40,196 nucleotides of DNA. Source: Oscillospiraceae bacterium. GTDB lineage: Bacteria; Bacillota_A; Clostridia; Oscillospirales; WRJC01. Below are positions 1 to 9,205 of this stretch, piece by piece. A program made the position numbers and the translations under genes. The DNA is taken from assembly GCA_009782405.1 (NCBI GenBank), contig WRJC01000026.1:1-40196 (forward strand), given 5' to 3'. Each line of letters opens with the position of its first letter. The stretch's first letter is position 1. The notes beneath the pieces are model-generated. The model saw only the letters and a program-made list of their open reading frames with translations, searched no databases and was not told the DNA's origin.

Positions 1-1
1 C

Positions 2-331
2 AAAGCCCTTCAAAGCGAAGCTCTTTCTTGGTTGATTGGCAAACAACAGGATAGCGGTTTTATTTTTTTGAATCGGCACGGGGAACGAATCACAACACGC
101 GGCATATCTGGGCAACTGAAAAAACTCGCCGCCCGCTACGGATTAAACCCCGCCGTGGTCTACCCCCATTCATTCCGGCATCGTTTTGCAAAAAGTTTCC
201 TGGAACGCTTCAACGACATCGCTTTCCTCGCTGACCTCATGGGGCATGAAAGCATCGAAACCACCCGAATTTATTTGCGAAAAACCGCAACTGAACAACA
301 ATCCATTGTTGACAAAATCGTAGACTGGTAA
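2..331 (+). CDS. Tyrosine site-specific recombinase, C-terminal part (5' end outside window)
   Basis: The reading frame is open to the left edge, so only the C-terminal 109 residues are visible. They carry the catalytic half of a phage-integrase/XerC-type recombinase: the H-x-x-R box (HSFRHRFA), the LMGHESIETTRIYL segment with its conserved histidine, and the tyrosine nucleophile. The family cuts and rejoins DNA through a phosphotyrosine link. The gene ends 42 bp from the 3' end of hsdS and faces it. In other Bacillota and in Bacteroides, recombinases placed like this next to hsdS invert specificity-gene segments, so a shufflon role is plausible. An integrase of a genomic island is the main alternative, and any inversion sites would lie left of the window. 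Confidence 0.85.
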   Translation, partial: KALQSEALSWLIGKQQDSGFIFLNRHGERITTRGISGQLKKLAARYGLNPAVVYPHSFRHRFAKSFLERFNDIAFLADLMGHESIETTRIYLRKTATEQQSIVDKIVDW

Positions 332-338
332 GAACAGC

Positions 339-368
339 ACGGCATATGCGCTAAAGTGTGTATGCCGT
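339..368. terminator. Inverted repeat between convergent recombinase and hsdS genes
   Basis: A perfect 8-bp inverted repeat (ACGGCATA / TATGCCGT) with a 14-nt loop fills the 42-bp gap between two converging genes. It lacks a good T-run on either side, so termination is only a guess. A recombinase-related site is another possibility. Confidence 0.35.
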
Positions 369-373
369 ATCGT

Positions 374-1957
374 TTACAACAGCTTTGCAAAACCGAATAA
401 ATCCTCAATCCTTTTCACAATTCGTACTTGCTCGGATAAAGGCGGCAATGGAATGAGGATTGACGCGAGTTTATCGCATGATATATGGACAATTATATCG
501 CCAGTACTCAACAGCGCCTTTTGCTGAATAGCATATGGCGAGTTCATCAGATATGATAAATACAACGGGTTTTGATTGTGGTATGTGAATGTAGCAAGGT
601 CGCCCCCAATAACGGTTTGCTCATTACCTACAAAAGCAACCGCTTTACCGATCTCCTTTTTGTTCTCGCCTGTCAGCGTAAAAAGCAAATCTCCAAATTT
701 AGCAGGCTTGGATTGTTCCGCTAATTTTTCGTTTACAAAAGACACCGCTTTTGTAAACGCTATATTATATGTAGTGTAAATCTCTCCATATCGAACGCAT
801 TGAACGCCGATGGATTTTGTTTCCGAGCGTTTTATGCCGCTTCCACGAATGAATACACCGATACTCCCCAACCTCACCCACGCCCAATTATCGGGAATAT
901 CAAACGGTATTTCGTCGTCAATGCACCGTTCAATACCGTCACGAATCTCATAATGGGAATTATCCCTTCTAAAAATGACGCTTTCATCTTTATTTCGTTT
1001 GATTTTTCCGTCGCGGATAAGCTGTTCCCGTTCGGCTCGGATATGTTCCAACAAAACATCGGCAGGTTCGTCGTGCGGGTCTTGTGGGACGAGTTTTCCC
1101 TGTACGGCAGCTTGCAAAATTGATTTTTTTAGCTTATCGGGGAAAGTGGCGTTGAGAATCGTCAGTTTTTGCTCGGCATCATCGTAGGCGGCGATATGCG
1201 GGAGTAACTGCTCTATGCGTTCAACAATACGGCGTTGCTCCGCGAGGGGCGGCAGGGGAATAATTTGATTTTTCACTATTTCACCAGTAACGGCGACGAA
1301 TGTTGTGCCTGTAGCCTGCTTAACAAAAATATTTTCGTAAGTTTCCAGTAATCGAAAAACAAAATCAATCGTCATTTCGACTAACGGTTGCAAAGCGCAT
1401 AAGCCACGACCGATACACAATTCTCGATTTGTTATGTTCACTTTACCAACAGGAGCGCGAACGCACAACAATACACTATTAGCAGGTGCAATTTTTGTTG
1501 GTTCGCTTGTTGATTGGTTGGATTGTGATATTATATAATTAGTGAAAAATACTTTTCCTTGATGAAATTCTATCCCTGTATCTGTTTCGCTAACGCTTTT
1601 TCCGTCCGGTGATTGTCCCATAATAGTATTAAAAACATCACCCATCCTTACCCATTCCCAACTCTCCGGCACGTCAAACGGCAACTCATCCGTGATGTCG
1701 CGAACCGTTCCGTCGGCTATCTGTTCCACAAAGCTATAAGGCAAATTATCGGTACCATCGTTCTCTTCGCGGGGGACGCGATAAATCACCGATTCATTTT
1801 TGTCCTTCTTGATTTTGCCTTCTTTGATAAGGCGCTGCTTTTCAGCGCGAATGCGCTCAAGCAATATTGACGCAGGCTCGTCGTTTGGGTCTTGTGGCAC
1901 AAGCTTGCCTTGTACCGCCATTTGGAGGATGGAATTTTTTAATTGCTGCGCATTCAT
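374..1957 (-). CDS. hsdS: Type I restriction-modification specificity subunit HsdS
   Basis: HsdS (527 aa) chooses the DNA target for the HsdR2M2S complex through two target-recognition domains. The protein shows the two-fold repeat typical of the family: an N-terminal block with QGKLVPQDPNDEPA (about residues 8-60) recurs as QGKLVPQDPHDEPA at about 285-340, and each half ends in an IPLPPLxEQ-RIV-RIE block. The start codon overlaps the rhuM stop (ATGA), with GGGAGGA seven bases upstream. The C-terminus stops soon after the second conserved block (RIEDLFGFAKLL), shorter than many homologues, and the recombinase gene follows at once. That fits an hsdS whose 3' end can be exchanged, though this is not shown by the window alone. 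Confidence 0.93.
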   Translation of the reverse strand: MNAQQLKNSILQMAVQGKLVPQDPNDEPASILLERIRAEKQRLIKEGKIKKDKNESVIYRVPREENDGTDNLPYSFVEQIADGTVRDITDELPFDVPESWEWVRMGDVFNTIMGQSPDGKSVSETDTGIEFHQGKVFFTNYIISQSNQSTSEPTKIAPANSVLLCVRAPVGKVNITNRELCIGRGLCALQPLVEMTIDFVFRLLETYENIFVKQATGTTFVAVTGEIVKNQIIPLPPLAEQRRIVERIEQLLPHIAAYDDAEQKLTILNATFPDKLKKSILQAAVQGKLVPQDPHDEPADVLLEHIRAEREQLIRDGKIKRNKDESVIFRRDNSHYEIRDGIERCIDDEIPFDIPDNWAWVRLGSIGVFIRGSGIKRSETKSIGVQCVRYGEIYTTYNIAFTKAVSFVNEKLAEQSKPAKFGDLLFTLTGENKKEIGKAVAFVGNEQTVIGGDLATFTYHNQNPLYLSYLMNSPYAIQQKALLSTGDIIVHISCDKLASILIPLPPLSEQVRIVKRIEDLFGFAKLL

Positions 1958-2991
1958 TTTTTATCCTCCCGTTCGCCCATCTCTTCTATTAACATATCAA
2001 AGTCAGACTTGAACAGCCTGTCCTGTATAATCCGGTATTTTTCATATTCGGTTTCTGCATGGAGTTTGGCCTGCTCATGGGATATTTTACCCGGCCCCAT
2101 CAGGATTTCGTTGCCGTTGAATTCCAAAAATCCGTCAAGACGTTTTGCCCAATCTTCCATCGACATCGGGATTTTTCTTTCGACCTGCAATTCCGCGAAA
2201 TCCAAATAGACGGAAACGATGCGTTTAAGATAGTTCATTTCCTGTTCGTTAAGGTAATTTTTCGCGATTGACACATCGGCTTTGATTATTTTGCCATGGG
2301 GCGCGGATTCCCAAGTCGTAAGCCCCATATGTTCTTTGTCCGCGTCCGCCCTCTCCGCGATAAGTTCGGCGGCGGTATGCCGATGCACTGCGTAATGCAG
2401 CTTATTTTGCACCAGCTTGAAAAAATCCTGCGTCGTTTTCGCGTTTTTGTCATAGTCGAACGCCGTCGCGTAAATGTCCGTCACCTTTTGGTAAAATTTG
2501 CGTTCCGACAAGCGTATCTCGCGGATATATTGTAATTGGCGCTCGAAATACTCGTCTGTGAACATATGGCCTTTTATGAGGCGTTCTTTATCCATCACCC
2601 AACCTTGAATGGTGTAATCCTTGACAATCTGCCCCGCCCATTTGCGGAACCTCACGGCGCGTTCGTTGTTGACCTTGAAACCGACCGCTATGATAAGTTG
2701 CAAATTGTAATGTTTTGTATTGTAATTTTTGCCGTCGGCGGCAGTTATAAAGTAATCCTTTATAACTGAATCGGGCGACAGTTCGCCGTCATCAAATATT
2801 TTTTTTATATGCTGGCCGATATTTTGGACACTCACATCGTACAGCGAAGCCATCATCTTTTGTGTCAGCCATATGTTTTCGTCCTGATAGCGCATCTCAT
2901 AGCTGTCCGGCGAATCGCCTATCGCGGCGACATATGTGAGATATTCCGCCGCGCTACTATGCAATGCCGGGAGATTTTCCTTTTTCTTCAT
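1954..2991 (-). CDS. rhuM: RhuM family protein within the type I RM operon
   Basis: This 345-residue protein matches the virulence RhuM family in length and in hallmark stretches such as DENIWLTQKMMASLYDVS and NLQLIIAVGFKVNNERA. The family is named after a Salmonella SPI-3 gene, and its molecular role is unknown. It is often found inside type I restriction operons, as here, between hsdM and hsdS. Four-base ATGA overlaps at both ends show tight translational coupling with hsdM upstream and hsdS downstream, so the three are made in linked amounts. The N-terminal part looks like a winged-helix DNA-binding segment, but that is only an impression. A role in modulating the RM complex is inference from position. 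Confidence 0.85.
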   Translation of the reverse strand: MKKKENLPALHSSAAEYLTYVAAIGDSPDSYEMRYQDENIWLTQKMMASLYDVSVQNIGQHIKKIFDDGELSPDSVIKDYFITAADGKNYNTKHYNLQLIIAVGFKVNNERAVRFRKWAGQIVKDYTIQGWVMDKERLIKGHMFTDEYFERQLQYIREIRLSERKFYQKVTDIYATAFDYDKNAKTTQDFFKLVQNKLHYAVHRHTAAELIAERADADKEHMGLTTWESAPHGKIIKADVSIAKNYLNEQEMNYLKRIVSVYLDFAELQVERKIPMSMEDWAKRLDGFLEFNGNEILMGPGKISHEQAKLHAETEYEKYRIIQDRLFKSDFDMLIEEMGEREDKK

Positions 2992-4460
2992 GCCTCCACC
3001 CCCAAAATCGCTTCAATCTCATCGAGTATGCGGTCAATATCCGCGTTCAGGCTTGCGCGTTTCTCCTGATATTGTTGTATCAATTCCCGTGGCGGCAGGA
3101 TTTCTTCTTCCTCATGCGGGAAACCGCAAAGATCAATATTATAATTACGGTCTGCAAGTTCTTTTGCGGAATATCGTTTCGCTTTGTCAAAACCGTCAAT
3201 CGTAATTTCTTCCCTGTCAGCCCACCATTCGACTGCGGGCGCGAAATGTTCCAGTTTCATCGGCTTTGTTTTAGAAAAATTTTTATAGCCCTCCGGCATA
3301 TCCAACCGATAAAACCAGGTTTCGCTCGTCGCTTGCGTCCGGTCAAAAAATAATATATTGGTAGTTATGCTTGTGTAAGGCGCAAAAACGCTGTGAGGCA
3401 TACGCACGACCGTATGCAGATTAAATTCTTCAAGCAATTTCTTTTTTATGGCAACTTTGGCATTATCCGTTCCGAATAAAAAACCATCCGGAATGATAAC
3501 CGCCGCGCGTCCGCGCTTCTTTAGCCGATACATTATGACCGACATAAAAAGGTCAGCGGTTTCGCTAGATTGTAAATCGGACGGGAAGTTTATTTTCACC
3601 CCTTCTTTTTCGCTCCCGCCATACGGAGGATTCATCAGCACAATTTCAAAACATTCGTTTTCCCTGTATTCATTGATTCTTTTTTGAGTCAAAGCATTAT
3701 CATGAATAATTACCGGGGAATCTATGTCGTGAATGAGCATGTTTGTAACGCAGAGCAAATGCGGCAAAGCTTTTTTTTCAATGCCATAAACGGAATTATT
3801 ATAGGCTTCCCTGTCCTCGACTGTTTTAACTTGGGTGTCCAAAACTTTAAGCGCAGAAGTAAGGAAGCCTCCCGTACCGCAAGCAAAGTCGGCTACTTTT
3901 TCTCCTAATTTCGGCTCAATCATCTTTGTCATAAAATCAGTGACGGCACGTGGAGTGTAAAATTCTCCGGCGTTTCCCGCACTCTGTAAACTGCGGAGTA
4001 TGGTTTCGTAAATTTCTCCGAAAGCGTGGCGGTCGTTATATTCCTCAAAATCAAGTTCATCGATAACATTGATAACCTGCCTGAGCAAAATGCCGTCTTT
4101 CATATAGTTATTGTTATCCTCAAAAGCTGTTTTGATAATAACTTTGTTCATTGGCGTAGTTTCATCTATTTCGAGATTTTTCAATACGGGGAATAATCCG
4201 TTATTTACGAAATTTAACAATGCCTCGCCTGTCATCGCTTTACCATCTTTATCATCGACTGCCCAATTTCTCCAACGATATTCTTCCGGTATTATTGAAG
4301 AATATCTATCGTCATGCAATTCCCAATCTTCTTCTTTTAAATCGTAAACTTTAAGGAATAAAATCCAAACCATCTGCTCAATACGCTGTGCGTCCCCGTT
4401 TATACCGGCATCATTGCGCATTATATCCTGTAAACGCTTAACAAAATTATTTAAGTTCAT
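2988..4460 (-). CDS. hsdM: Type I restriction-modification DNA methyltransferase subunit HsdM
   Basis: HsdM (490 aa) is the adenine-N6 methyltransferase subunit. Visible are the N-terminal helical domain (residues 1-155), the AGEFYTPRAV box at about 164-173, the AdoMet-binding motif I DFACGTGGFL at 191-200, and the catalytic NPPY at 277-280. An in-frame TTG lies two codons upstream of the chosen ATG. AAGGAG is 5 nt from the TTG and 11 nt from the ATG; the ATG is preferred because homologues begin MN-x-x-NFVKRLQ. It follows hsdR after 28 bp and overlaps rhuM by four bases. Nothing looks broken, so the methylase should be active with HsdS. Confidence 0.95.
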   Translation of the reverse strand: MNLNNFVKRLQDIMRNDAGINGDAQRIEQMVWILFLKVYDLKEEDWELHDDRYSSIIPEEYRWRNWAVDDKDGKAMTGEALLNFVNNGLFPVLKNLEIDETTPMNKVIIKTAFEDNNNYMKDGILLRQVINVIDELDFEEYNDRHAFGEIYETILRSLQSAGNAGEFYTPRAVTDFMTKMIEPKLGEKVADFACGTGGFLTSALKVLDTQVKTVEDREAYNNSVYGIEKKALPHLLCVTNMLIHDIDSPVIIHDNALTQKRINEYRENECFEIVLMNPPYGGSEKEGVKINFPSDLQSSETADLFMSVIMYRLKKRGRAAVIIPDGFLFGTDNAKVAIKKKLLEEFNLHTVVRMPHSVFAPYTSITTNILFFDRTQATSETWFYRLDMPEGYKNFSKTKPMKLEHFAPAVEWWADREEITIDGFDKAKRYSAKELADRNYNIDLCGFPHEEEEILPPRELIQQYQEKRASLNADIDRILDEIEAILGVEA

Positions 4461-4488
4461 AAACAAATATTCTCCTTGCCCAAATTAG

Positions 4489-6789
4489 CTACGCTACATA
4501 TATTTGGTTTTGCAGCTCTTTAATTGCTTTAAGATAACCTTGTTTCCCGCCGAATGCGGCAAGTATTTTTTTCGCACCGGCGATTGTGCGGAGCGGGTCG
4601 ATAACAAGAATTTTAGTGTCGTCCATATCCGTTATGCCATCGTTTGCGTATTTATCAAGCAATGCGGACAGCACTTCACGGGCTAATCCTTCATAACGGT
4701 TTAGATAGTCCCGTTTACGCACCCTCTCTGCTCTTTCCGATTTAGTAAGTGGTTTTTTGTCGAAAGCGATATGGCATATCAAATCGAAATCGTCCATATC
4801 AAGACAATCTGCCGCTTCCCTCAGCGCATCGAGCAAAACTCCGCACTCTTTCAGTTCGTCAATAATGGCTTGCTTGCGGTTTCCACCGTTCCACGCTTTT
4901 AAAAAATCATCAAGGGTGGCATATTCGCCGAGGATGTTTTTTTTTGAATAATCGGTAACGCTTTCGGTTATGAGATTTCCGTTTTCATCATAATATTGCA
5001 CACGTTCATTGACAATGGTCACTTCTACGTCTTTCACTCGGTATATAACACGAGATTCATGCACTTCTTCTTCTCCGTCAGACGATTTTTCCATAATTCC
5101 GGTTTTATCTTCATTACTTTCGTCTATAACCGAAATCGGATCGCCATCGAAATCCGGGTCGGCAAACAAGCGGCAAGCGTTACGGAAATCCATTATTGTA
5201 AAATATTCTTTGCCATATTCCGGTTTAAGCCGCGTTCCGCGTCCGATTATTTGCTTGAACTCGGTCATGGAATTTATATTGTTGTCGAGCGCTATGAGCT
5301 TGCAGGTTTTGCAATCGACGCCTGTTGTCATTAATTTGGAAGTCGTCACAATGACAGGATATTTGCTGTCTTCCGCGATAAAATAATCAAGTTGGGCTTT
5401 GCCTTCGTCGTTGTCGCCCGTTATCCGCATCACATATCTGGAATTTTGGGCGACTAAATCTGAATTTTCATTGACAAGCGCTTGACGCATCCGTTCCGCA
5501 TGGTCAATGTCGACGCAGAATACAATAGTTTTATCAAAACGGTTTGTCCCGCGCAGAAAATCGCTGATGCGTTTGGCCACGGTTTTTGTGCGATCATCAA
5601 TTATCAGGTTTTTATCATAATCCTTGACATTATATTCCCTGTCCTCAATTTCGTTGCCGTATACATCGATTTTGCCGACCGGGGGGCGCCAGCCTTCAAG
5701 GTCTTTGTCGATCCCGACGCGCACGACTTTGTACGGCGCGAGGAATCCGTCGTCAATGCCTTGTTTTAGGCTGTATGTATAGATAGGGTCGCCGAAGTAG
5801 GAGACATTCGAAATTTCTTTTGTTTCTTTCGGAGTGGCGGTCATGCCGATTTGCGTCGCTCCATTGAAATATTCGAGGATTTTTCGCCAAAGAGAATCGT
5901 CTTTTGCGCTCCCCCGGTGGCATTCATCGACTATTATGAGGTCGAAAAAATCAGGCTGAAATTTGCGGAACGGTTCTTTGTTTTCGTCTCCTGCAAGCTG
6001 TTGGTACAATGAAAGGTATAGTTCAAAGGAACTGTCCAGCTTTTTCCCGGTTATTTTAGTCATTATTTTTTCAAAGGGCTTAAAATCCTGCTGCATAGTC
6101 TGATCGATAAGAATGTTTCTGTCGGCGAGGAATAAAATTTTGCGTTTTATGCCGGATTTCCACAAACGATGGATTATTTGAAAAGCTGTATATGTCTTGC
6201 CTGTGCCGGTTGCCATAACCAACAAAATACGGTTTTTTCCGTATGCGACTGCTTCGACGGCGCGGTCTATGGCAACCCGTTGATAATAGCGCGGTATTTT
6301 GTCGCCAAATTGAAAATGGTACGGCTCAGTTATTATTTTTTCCTGTTCGGGCGTAAAATGCTTTTCGCCTGCATAACGGGTCCAAAGCTCTTCGGGTGTC
6401 GGAAAATCCTCCAATGCAATTTCTCGTTCTGTGCCATTTTTCATATCATGTTCAAGAAAGGCATCGCCGTTTGAACTATACACAAACGGAATGTCGAGGA
6501 TTTCAGCGTAGTTAATTCCCTGTTGCATACCTGCCCCAACCGAATGATTATTATCTTTTGCTTCGACGACGGCAAGCGGCATATTGCGTTTATAGTAAAG
6601 GACATAATCGGCTTTTTTCCGTCGCCCGCGAGCAACAACGTTTCCGCGGACAATGACGCGCCCGTCGGTGAAAAAATATTCCATCCGCATTTGGGTATTT
6701 CTGTCCCATTTGCAATCTATGGCAGGGGTTATATACCGCAGTTTAATGTCTTCTTCGGACATTTCGCGCTTGCTAGCCAATTCATCCAT
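4489..6789 (-). CDS. hsdR: Type I restriction endonuclease subunit HsdR (EcoEI-like)
   Basis: HsdR (766 aa) cuts unmethylated DNA after ATP-driven translocation. The N-terminal PD-(D/E)XK nuclease is intact, with D61 and a VVEAK core (E76, K78). The SF2 motor follows: Walker A MATGTGKT at 192-199, DECH at 288-291, a TATP motif III, and the QIIGRGTR motif VI. The C-terminal part resembles the EcoEI R C-terminal domain. The start is an ATG preceded by GAGGTAA at 8 nt. This is the first gene of the RM operon. A TATAAT reads on the minus strand at 6820-6825, but no convincing -35 partner was found. Confidence 0.95.
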   Translation of the reverse strand: MDELASKREMSEEDIKLRYITPAIDCKWDRNTQMRMEYFFTDGRVIVRGNVVARGRRKKADYVLYYKRNMPLAVVEAKDNNHSVGAGMQQGINYAEILDIPFVYSSNGDAFLEHDMKNGTEREIALEDFPTPEELWTRYAGEKHFTPEQEKIITEPYHFQFGDKIPRYYQRVAIDRAVEAVAYGKNRILLVMATGTGKTYTAFQIIHRLWKSGIKRKILFLADRNILIDQTMQQDFKPFEKIMTKITGKKLDSSFELYLSLYQQLAGDENKEPFRKFQPDFFDLIIVDECHRGSAKDDSLWRKILEYFNGATQIGMTATPKETKEISNVSYFGDPIYTYSLKQGIDDGFLAPYKVVRVGIDKDLEGWRPPVGKIDVYGNEIEDREYNVKDYDKNLIIDDRTKTVAKRISDFLRGTNRFDKTIVFCVDIDHAERMRQALVNENSDLVAQNSRYVMRITGDNDEGKAQLDYFIAEDSKYPVIVTTSKLMTTGVDCKTCKLIALDNNINSMTEFKQIIGRGTRLKPEYGKEYFTIMDFRNACRLFADPDFDGDPISVIDESNEDKTGIMEKSSDGEEEVHESRVIYRVKDVEVTIVNERVQYYDENGNLITESVTDYSKKNILGEYATLDDFLKAWNGGNRKQAIIDELKECGVLLDALREAADCLDMDDFDLICHIAFDKKPLTKSERAERVRKRDYLNRYEGLAREVLSALLDKYANDGITDMDDTKILVIDPLRTIAGAKKILAAFGGKQGYLKAIKELQNQIYVA

Positions 6790-6936
6790 TTATTTTACCT
6801 CATGAAATTCAATAAATATATTATAATGCGTTAAGACAAATTTTGCATGAAATTTCGACGAAGATTTACAAAAAATTGGCAGCGAATTTATTATTTTCCC
6901 AAAAAATTCCCATAGCAAGCAAAAAAACGATTTTTT

Positions 6937-8034
6937 TCAAAGATTTCTGTAAAAGTCGGCTGCTTCGACCATAGCGCGGAAATTTTCCGGCTTGACTTGT
7001 GGATTTATTTCGCTGGACGAAGCTATCATCATGCCGCCTGTCTGCCGCGCCTTCGTTTCGGCTATATGCCTGCCGACTTCCGCTTTCGTCTGCTCCGGGG
7101 TCCCCCTTTCCAGCAAATCCACGCCGTCCACGCCGCCCGCCCATGAAATTTCGGGATATTCGTTTTTGAGCGCGACTATATCCATTCCGCAATTCGGTTC
7201 AAGGCAGTAAAAGCCGTCCGCGCCGCACCCGACAAGGCTTGGGATCGATTTTCTGTAGTTGCCGTCGCTGTGGTATATGACATAGACGCCGCCGTCATGC
7301 AGCGCTTTGGCGAGGCGCTTCACATAGGGGAAATGGTACCTGCCCAAAAATTCATGGCTGAATATGGGGCCTTGTTTTGTGGCGAAATCCTCCGCGATCA
7401 GCACTGCGGGCGTAAACTTTGCATATTCGGCGGCATTTGCCCCGAGTATCGACAAGTTTGCGGAAACTTCCATGTACTCGTCCAATATTTCGGGATATTC
7501 AAATTGAAAGAACGAAAATATTTCAAGCCCCATGCGGTCATATGCTTCGCAAAACCCCGTGCTTGTTATGTCGATGACCACAGTTTCGCCTACGAGCCCG
7601 CACATGTGCCGCATGCGTTCGCTGTGCGATTTGCGGTATGAATCTGCGTCAAACTCTTTTGTTTGCCGTTTCAAATTTCCGATATGGCGGCACAGCCACT
7701 CCTTGGCTCCATGCTCGTCGAAAAAAGGGCGGCTTACATGCCATCTTGTCCAATTGTCGTTTTGATATGCAAAACCGTAGCCGTCCGTATATCTGCCGGT
7801 CCCGCATGGGGCGCAAATCGGGAAGCACGAATCGAGCGTGGCGGAAATCGCCCTGCCTATGTCTTCCGCCCCGTATCCAAAGCCTTTTATGCGTTTTCCC
7901 GCATACAGCGAAATCACGCCGGGGTTGTAGCTCAGCTGGTCGTGGAGCGCGACCCTGTCCACTTCTTCGTGCCCAAGCGTCCGCAAAACCCGTTCTTTTT
8001 TTGTGAGCTCGTCTTTTTCGAATATTTTTTCCAA
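6937..8034 (-). CDS. UroD/MtaA-like methyltransferase family protein
   Basis: The product (365 aa) belongs to the uroporphyrinogen decarboxylase superfamily, in the branch of corrinoid methyltransferases (MtaA/CmuA-like) rather than heme UroD: there is no heme pathway nearby, and the lineage uses many such proteins for methyl transfer. Typical features are the KKERVLRTLGHEEVDRV opening, an IYHSDGNY segment, and ADGFYCLEPNCGMD near the C-terminus. The start is a TTG at 8034 with GGAGGG 7 nt upstream. The frame is open further upstream, but that stretch contains the promoter. It diverges from the E1/E2 operon. The substrate is unknown, and no corrinoid protein gene is visible. A second, diverged family member lies at the right edge of the window. 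Confidence 0.8.
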   Translation of the reverse strand: MEKIFEKDELTKKERVLRTLGHEEVDRVALHDQLSYNPGVISLYAGKRIKGFGYGAEDIGRAISATLDSCFPICAPCGTGRYTDGYGFAYQNDNWTRWHVSRPFFDEHGAKEWLCRHIGNLKRQTKEFDADSYRKSHSERMRHMCGLVGETVVIDITSTGFCEAYDRMGLEIFSFFQFEYPEILDEYMEVSANLSILGANAAEYAKFTPAVLIAEDFATKQGPIFSHEFLGRYHFPYVKRLAKALHDGGVYVIYHSDGNYRKSIPSLVGCGADGFYCLEPNCGMDIVALKNEYPEISWAGGVDGVDLLERGTPEQTKAEVGRHIAETKARQTGGMMIASSSEINPQVKPENFRAMVEAADFYRNL

Positions 8035-8076
8035 AATTTTTCCCTCCGCATTAAAACAAATCAGCCTATCTGGCCT

Positions 8077-8106
8077 ATTGTACCACATATTTTTGTACAA
8101 AAACAA
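8077..8106 (-). promoter_or_regulatory. Sigma-A-type promoter for the UroD-like gene
   Basis: On the minus strand, TTGTTT (8106-8101) and TACAAT (8082-8077) are separated by 18 bp. The -10 lies about 40 bp upstream of the TTG start and its GGAGGG. Confidence 0.55.
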
Positions 8107-8120
8107 AATTTTTTGAAAAG

Positions 8121-8152
8121 TTGCTGAAATTATGCTTTTTATATGATATAAT
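8121..8152 (+). promoter_or_regulatory. Candidate promoter for the E1/aldolase/E2 operon
   Basis: A perfect TATAAT (8147-8152) lies 50 bp upstream of the GTG start. The best -35 candidate, TTGCTG (8121-8126), is 20 bp away. An alternative -10, TATGAT at 8142-8147, gives 15 bp. The region is shared with the divergent UroD-like promoter. Confidence 0.45.
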
Positions 8153-8201
8153 ATATCGCATAATTTCATTTTATGTTACAGCAAAAGCGGGAGGGCGCAG
8201 C

Positions 8202-9203
8202 GTGCGATATGAAATAAACGCCGGATATCCGATTGCGGCAAAACAAAAAGCCCTGGGAATGTATGAACGCATGGCGCTCATAAGAAAATACGAGGAACGG
8301 ATATACTATCTGTTTTTGGAAGGCTCCATGCCGGGCACCATCCACCAGTCGCACGGCCAGGAAGCGTGCGCGGTGGGGATGCTCTGGGATCTCGGGCATG
8401 ACGACTTCATGACCTCGACGCACAGGCCCGCAGGCCATGCGCTCGCCAAAGGCGTGCCGCTGCGATCCATGATGTGCGAGATGTTCGCCAAGTCCAACGG
8501 CTGCTGCCGCGCAAAAGGCGGGGCGATGCACGTGGGCGACATGAGCGTGGGCGCATTTCCGGCGATCGCCATTGTGGCCGGCGGAATGCCGGTCGCCGTG
8601 GGGGCGGCGCTGTCGTGCAAAATGAGGAAGACGAAAAATGTGACGGTTTGTTTTTTGGGGGACGGCGCGTCGAACGAGGGCGCTTTCCATGAATCGATGA
8701 ATGCGGCCGCGATTTGGGACTTGCCGCTTGTGTTCGCCTGCGAAAACAATCTGTACGGCGCATCGACGCCGATATCCATGACTTGCAAACTCGAAAACAT
8801 CGCCGACCGGGCGGCAAGCTATGGCATGCAAAGCGAAGTCGCGGACGGAAACGACGTGTTTGCCGTAAACGCCGCAGCCGGGCGAGCAATCGAGAAGGCG
8901 AGGGGAGGCGGCGGGCCGACTTTTTTGGAACTAAAAACATACCGCATGGGGGGCCATTCCAGAAATGACGCCTGCGGGTACAGGAGCAAAAAGGAAGAGC
9001 GGATTTGGCTGGAAAAAGAGCCGCTGCGCCGATGCCGGGCATATTTGCTCGAAAACAATCTGGCAGATGAAAAAACGCTTGAAAATATCGATGAGAAAAT
9101 CGCCGAGGACATCGAGGATGCGGTAGAATTTGCGAAAATGAGCCCCGACCCGAAACCGGAAGACGCTTTGAAAGACATATTTTATGAAAGGGGCGAAATT
9201 TGA
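8202..9203 (+). CDS. Thiamine-dependent 2-oxoacid/acetoin dehydrogenase E1 component, alpha subunit
   Basis: This 333-residue protein is the alpha chain of a heterotetrameric E1, which decarboxylates a 2-oxoacid (or cleaves acetoin) on thiamine diphosphate and passes the acyl group to a lipoyl arm. The TPP motif runs from GDG (153-155) to ENN (181-183), with the usual spacing. The GTIHQSHGQEA and STHRPAGHALAKG segments are family hallmarks. The start is a GTG at 8202 with GGGAGGG 6 nt upstream; upstream in-frame codons overlap the promoter. It overlaps the start region of the beta gene. The family (AcoA, PdhA, BkdA1) cannot be split by eye. With the odd E2 and aldolase downstream, the real substrate may be something else. 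Confidence 0.9.
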   Translation: MRYEINAGYPIAAKQKALGMYERMALIRKYEERIYYLFLEGSMPGTIHQSHGQEACAVGMLWDLGHDDFMTSTHRPAGHALAKGVPLRSMMCEMFAKSNGCCRAKGGAMHVGDMSVGAFPAIAIVAGGMPVAVGAALSCKMRKTKNVTVCFLGDGASNEGAFHESMNAAAIWDLPLVFACENNLYGASTPISMTCKLENIADRAASYGMQSEVADGNDVFAVNAAAGRAIEKARGGGGPTFLELKTYRMGGHSRNDACGYRSKKEERIWLEKEPLRRCRAYLLENNLADEKTLENIDEKIAEDIEDAVEFAKMSPDPKPEDALKDIFYERGEI

Positions 9204-9205
9204 AA

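Noticed and set aside
6820..6825. TATAAT upstream of hsdR on the minus strand
   Set aside because: No -35 at a suitable distance: the nearest candidate, TTGTCT, is 8 bp away.
6899..6950. AAAAAAA-TCG-TTTTTTT dyad downstream of the UroD-like gene
   Set aside because: It has only A-T pairs and a three-base loop, which is too weak to call a terminator.
7921..7955. tRNA-like stretch (GGTTGTAGCTCAGCTGGT) on the plus strand
   Set aside because: It resembles a D-arm, but no acceptor, anticodon or T-arm follows. It is antisense to conserved codons of the UroD-like gene.
8166..9178. Several long open frames opposite the E1-alpha gene
   Set aside because: They are antisense shadows of a GC-rich coding region, rich in Arg/His/Pro, with no ribosome sites or family features.
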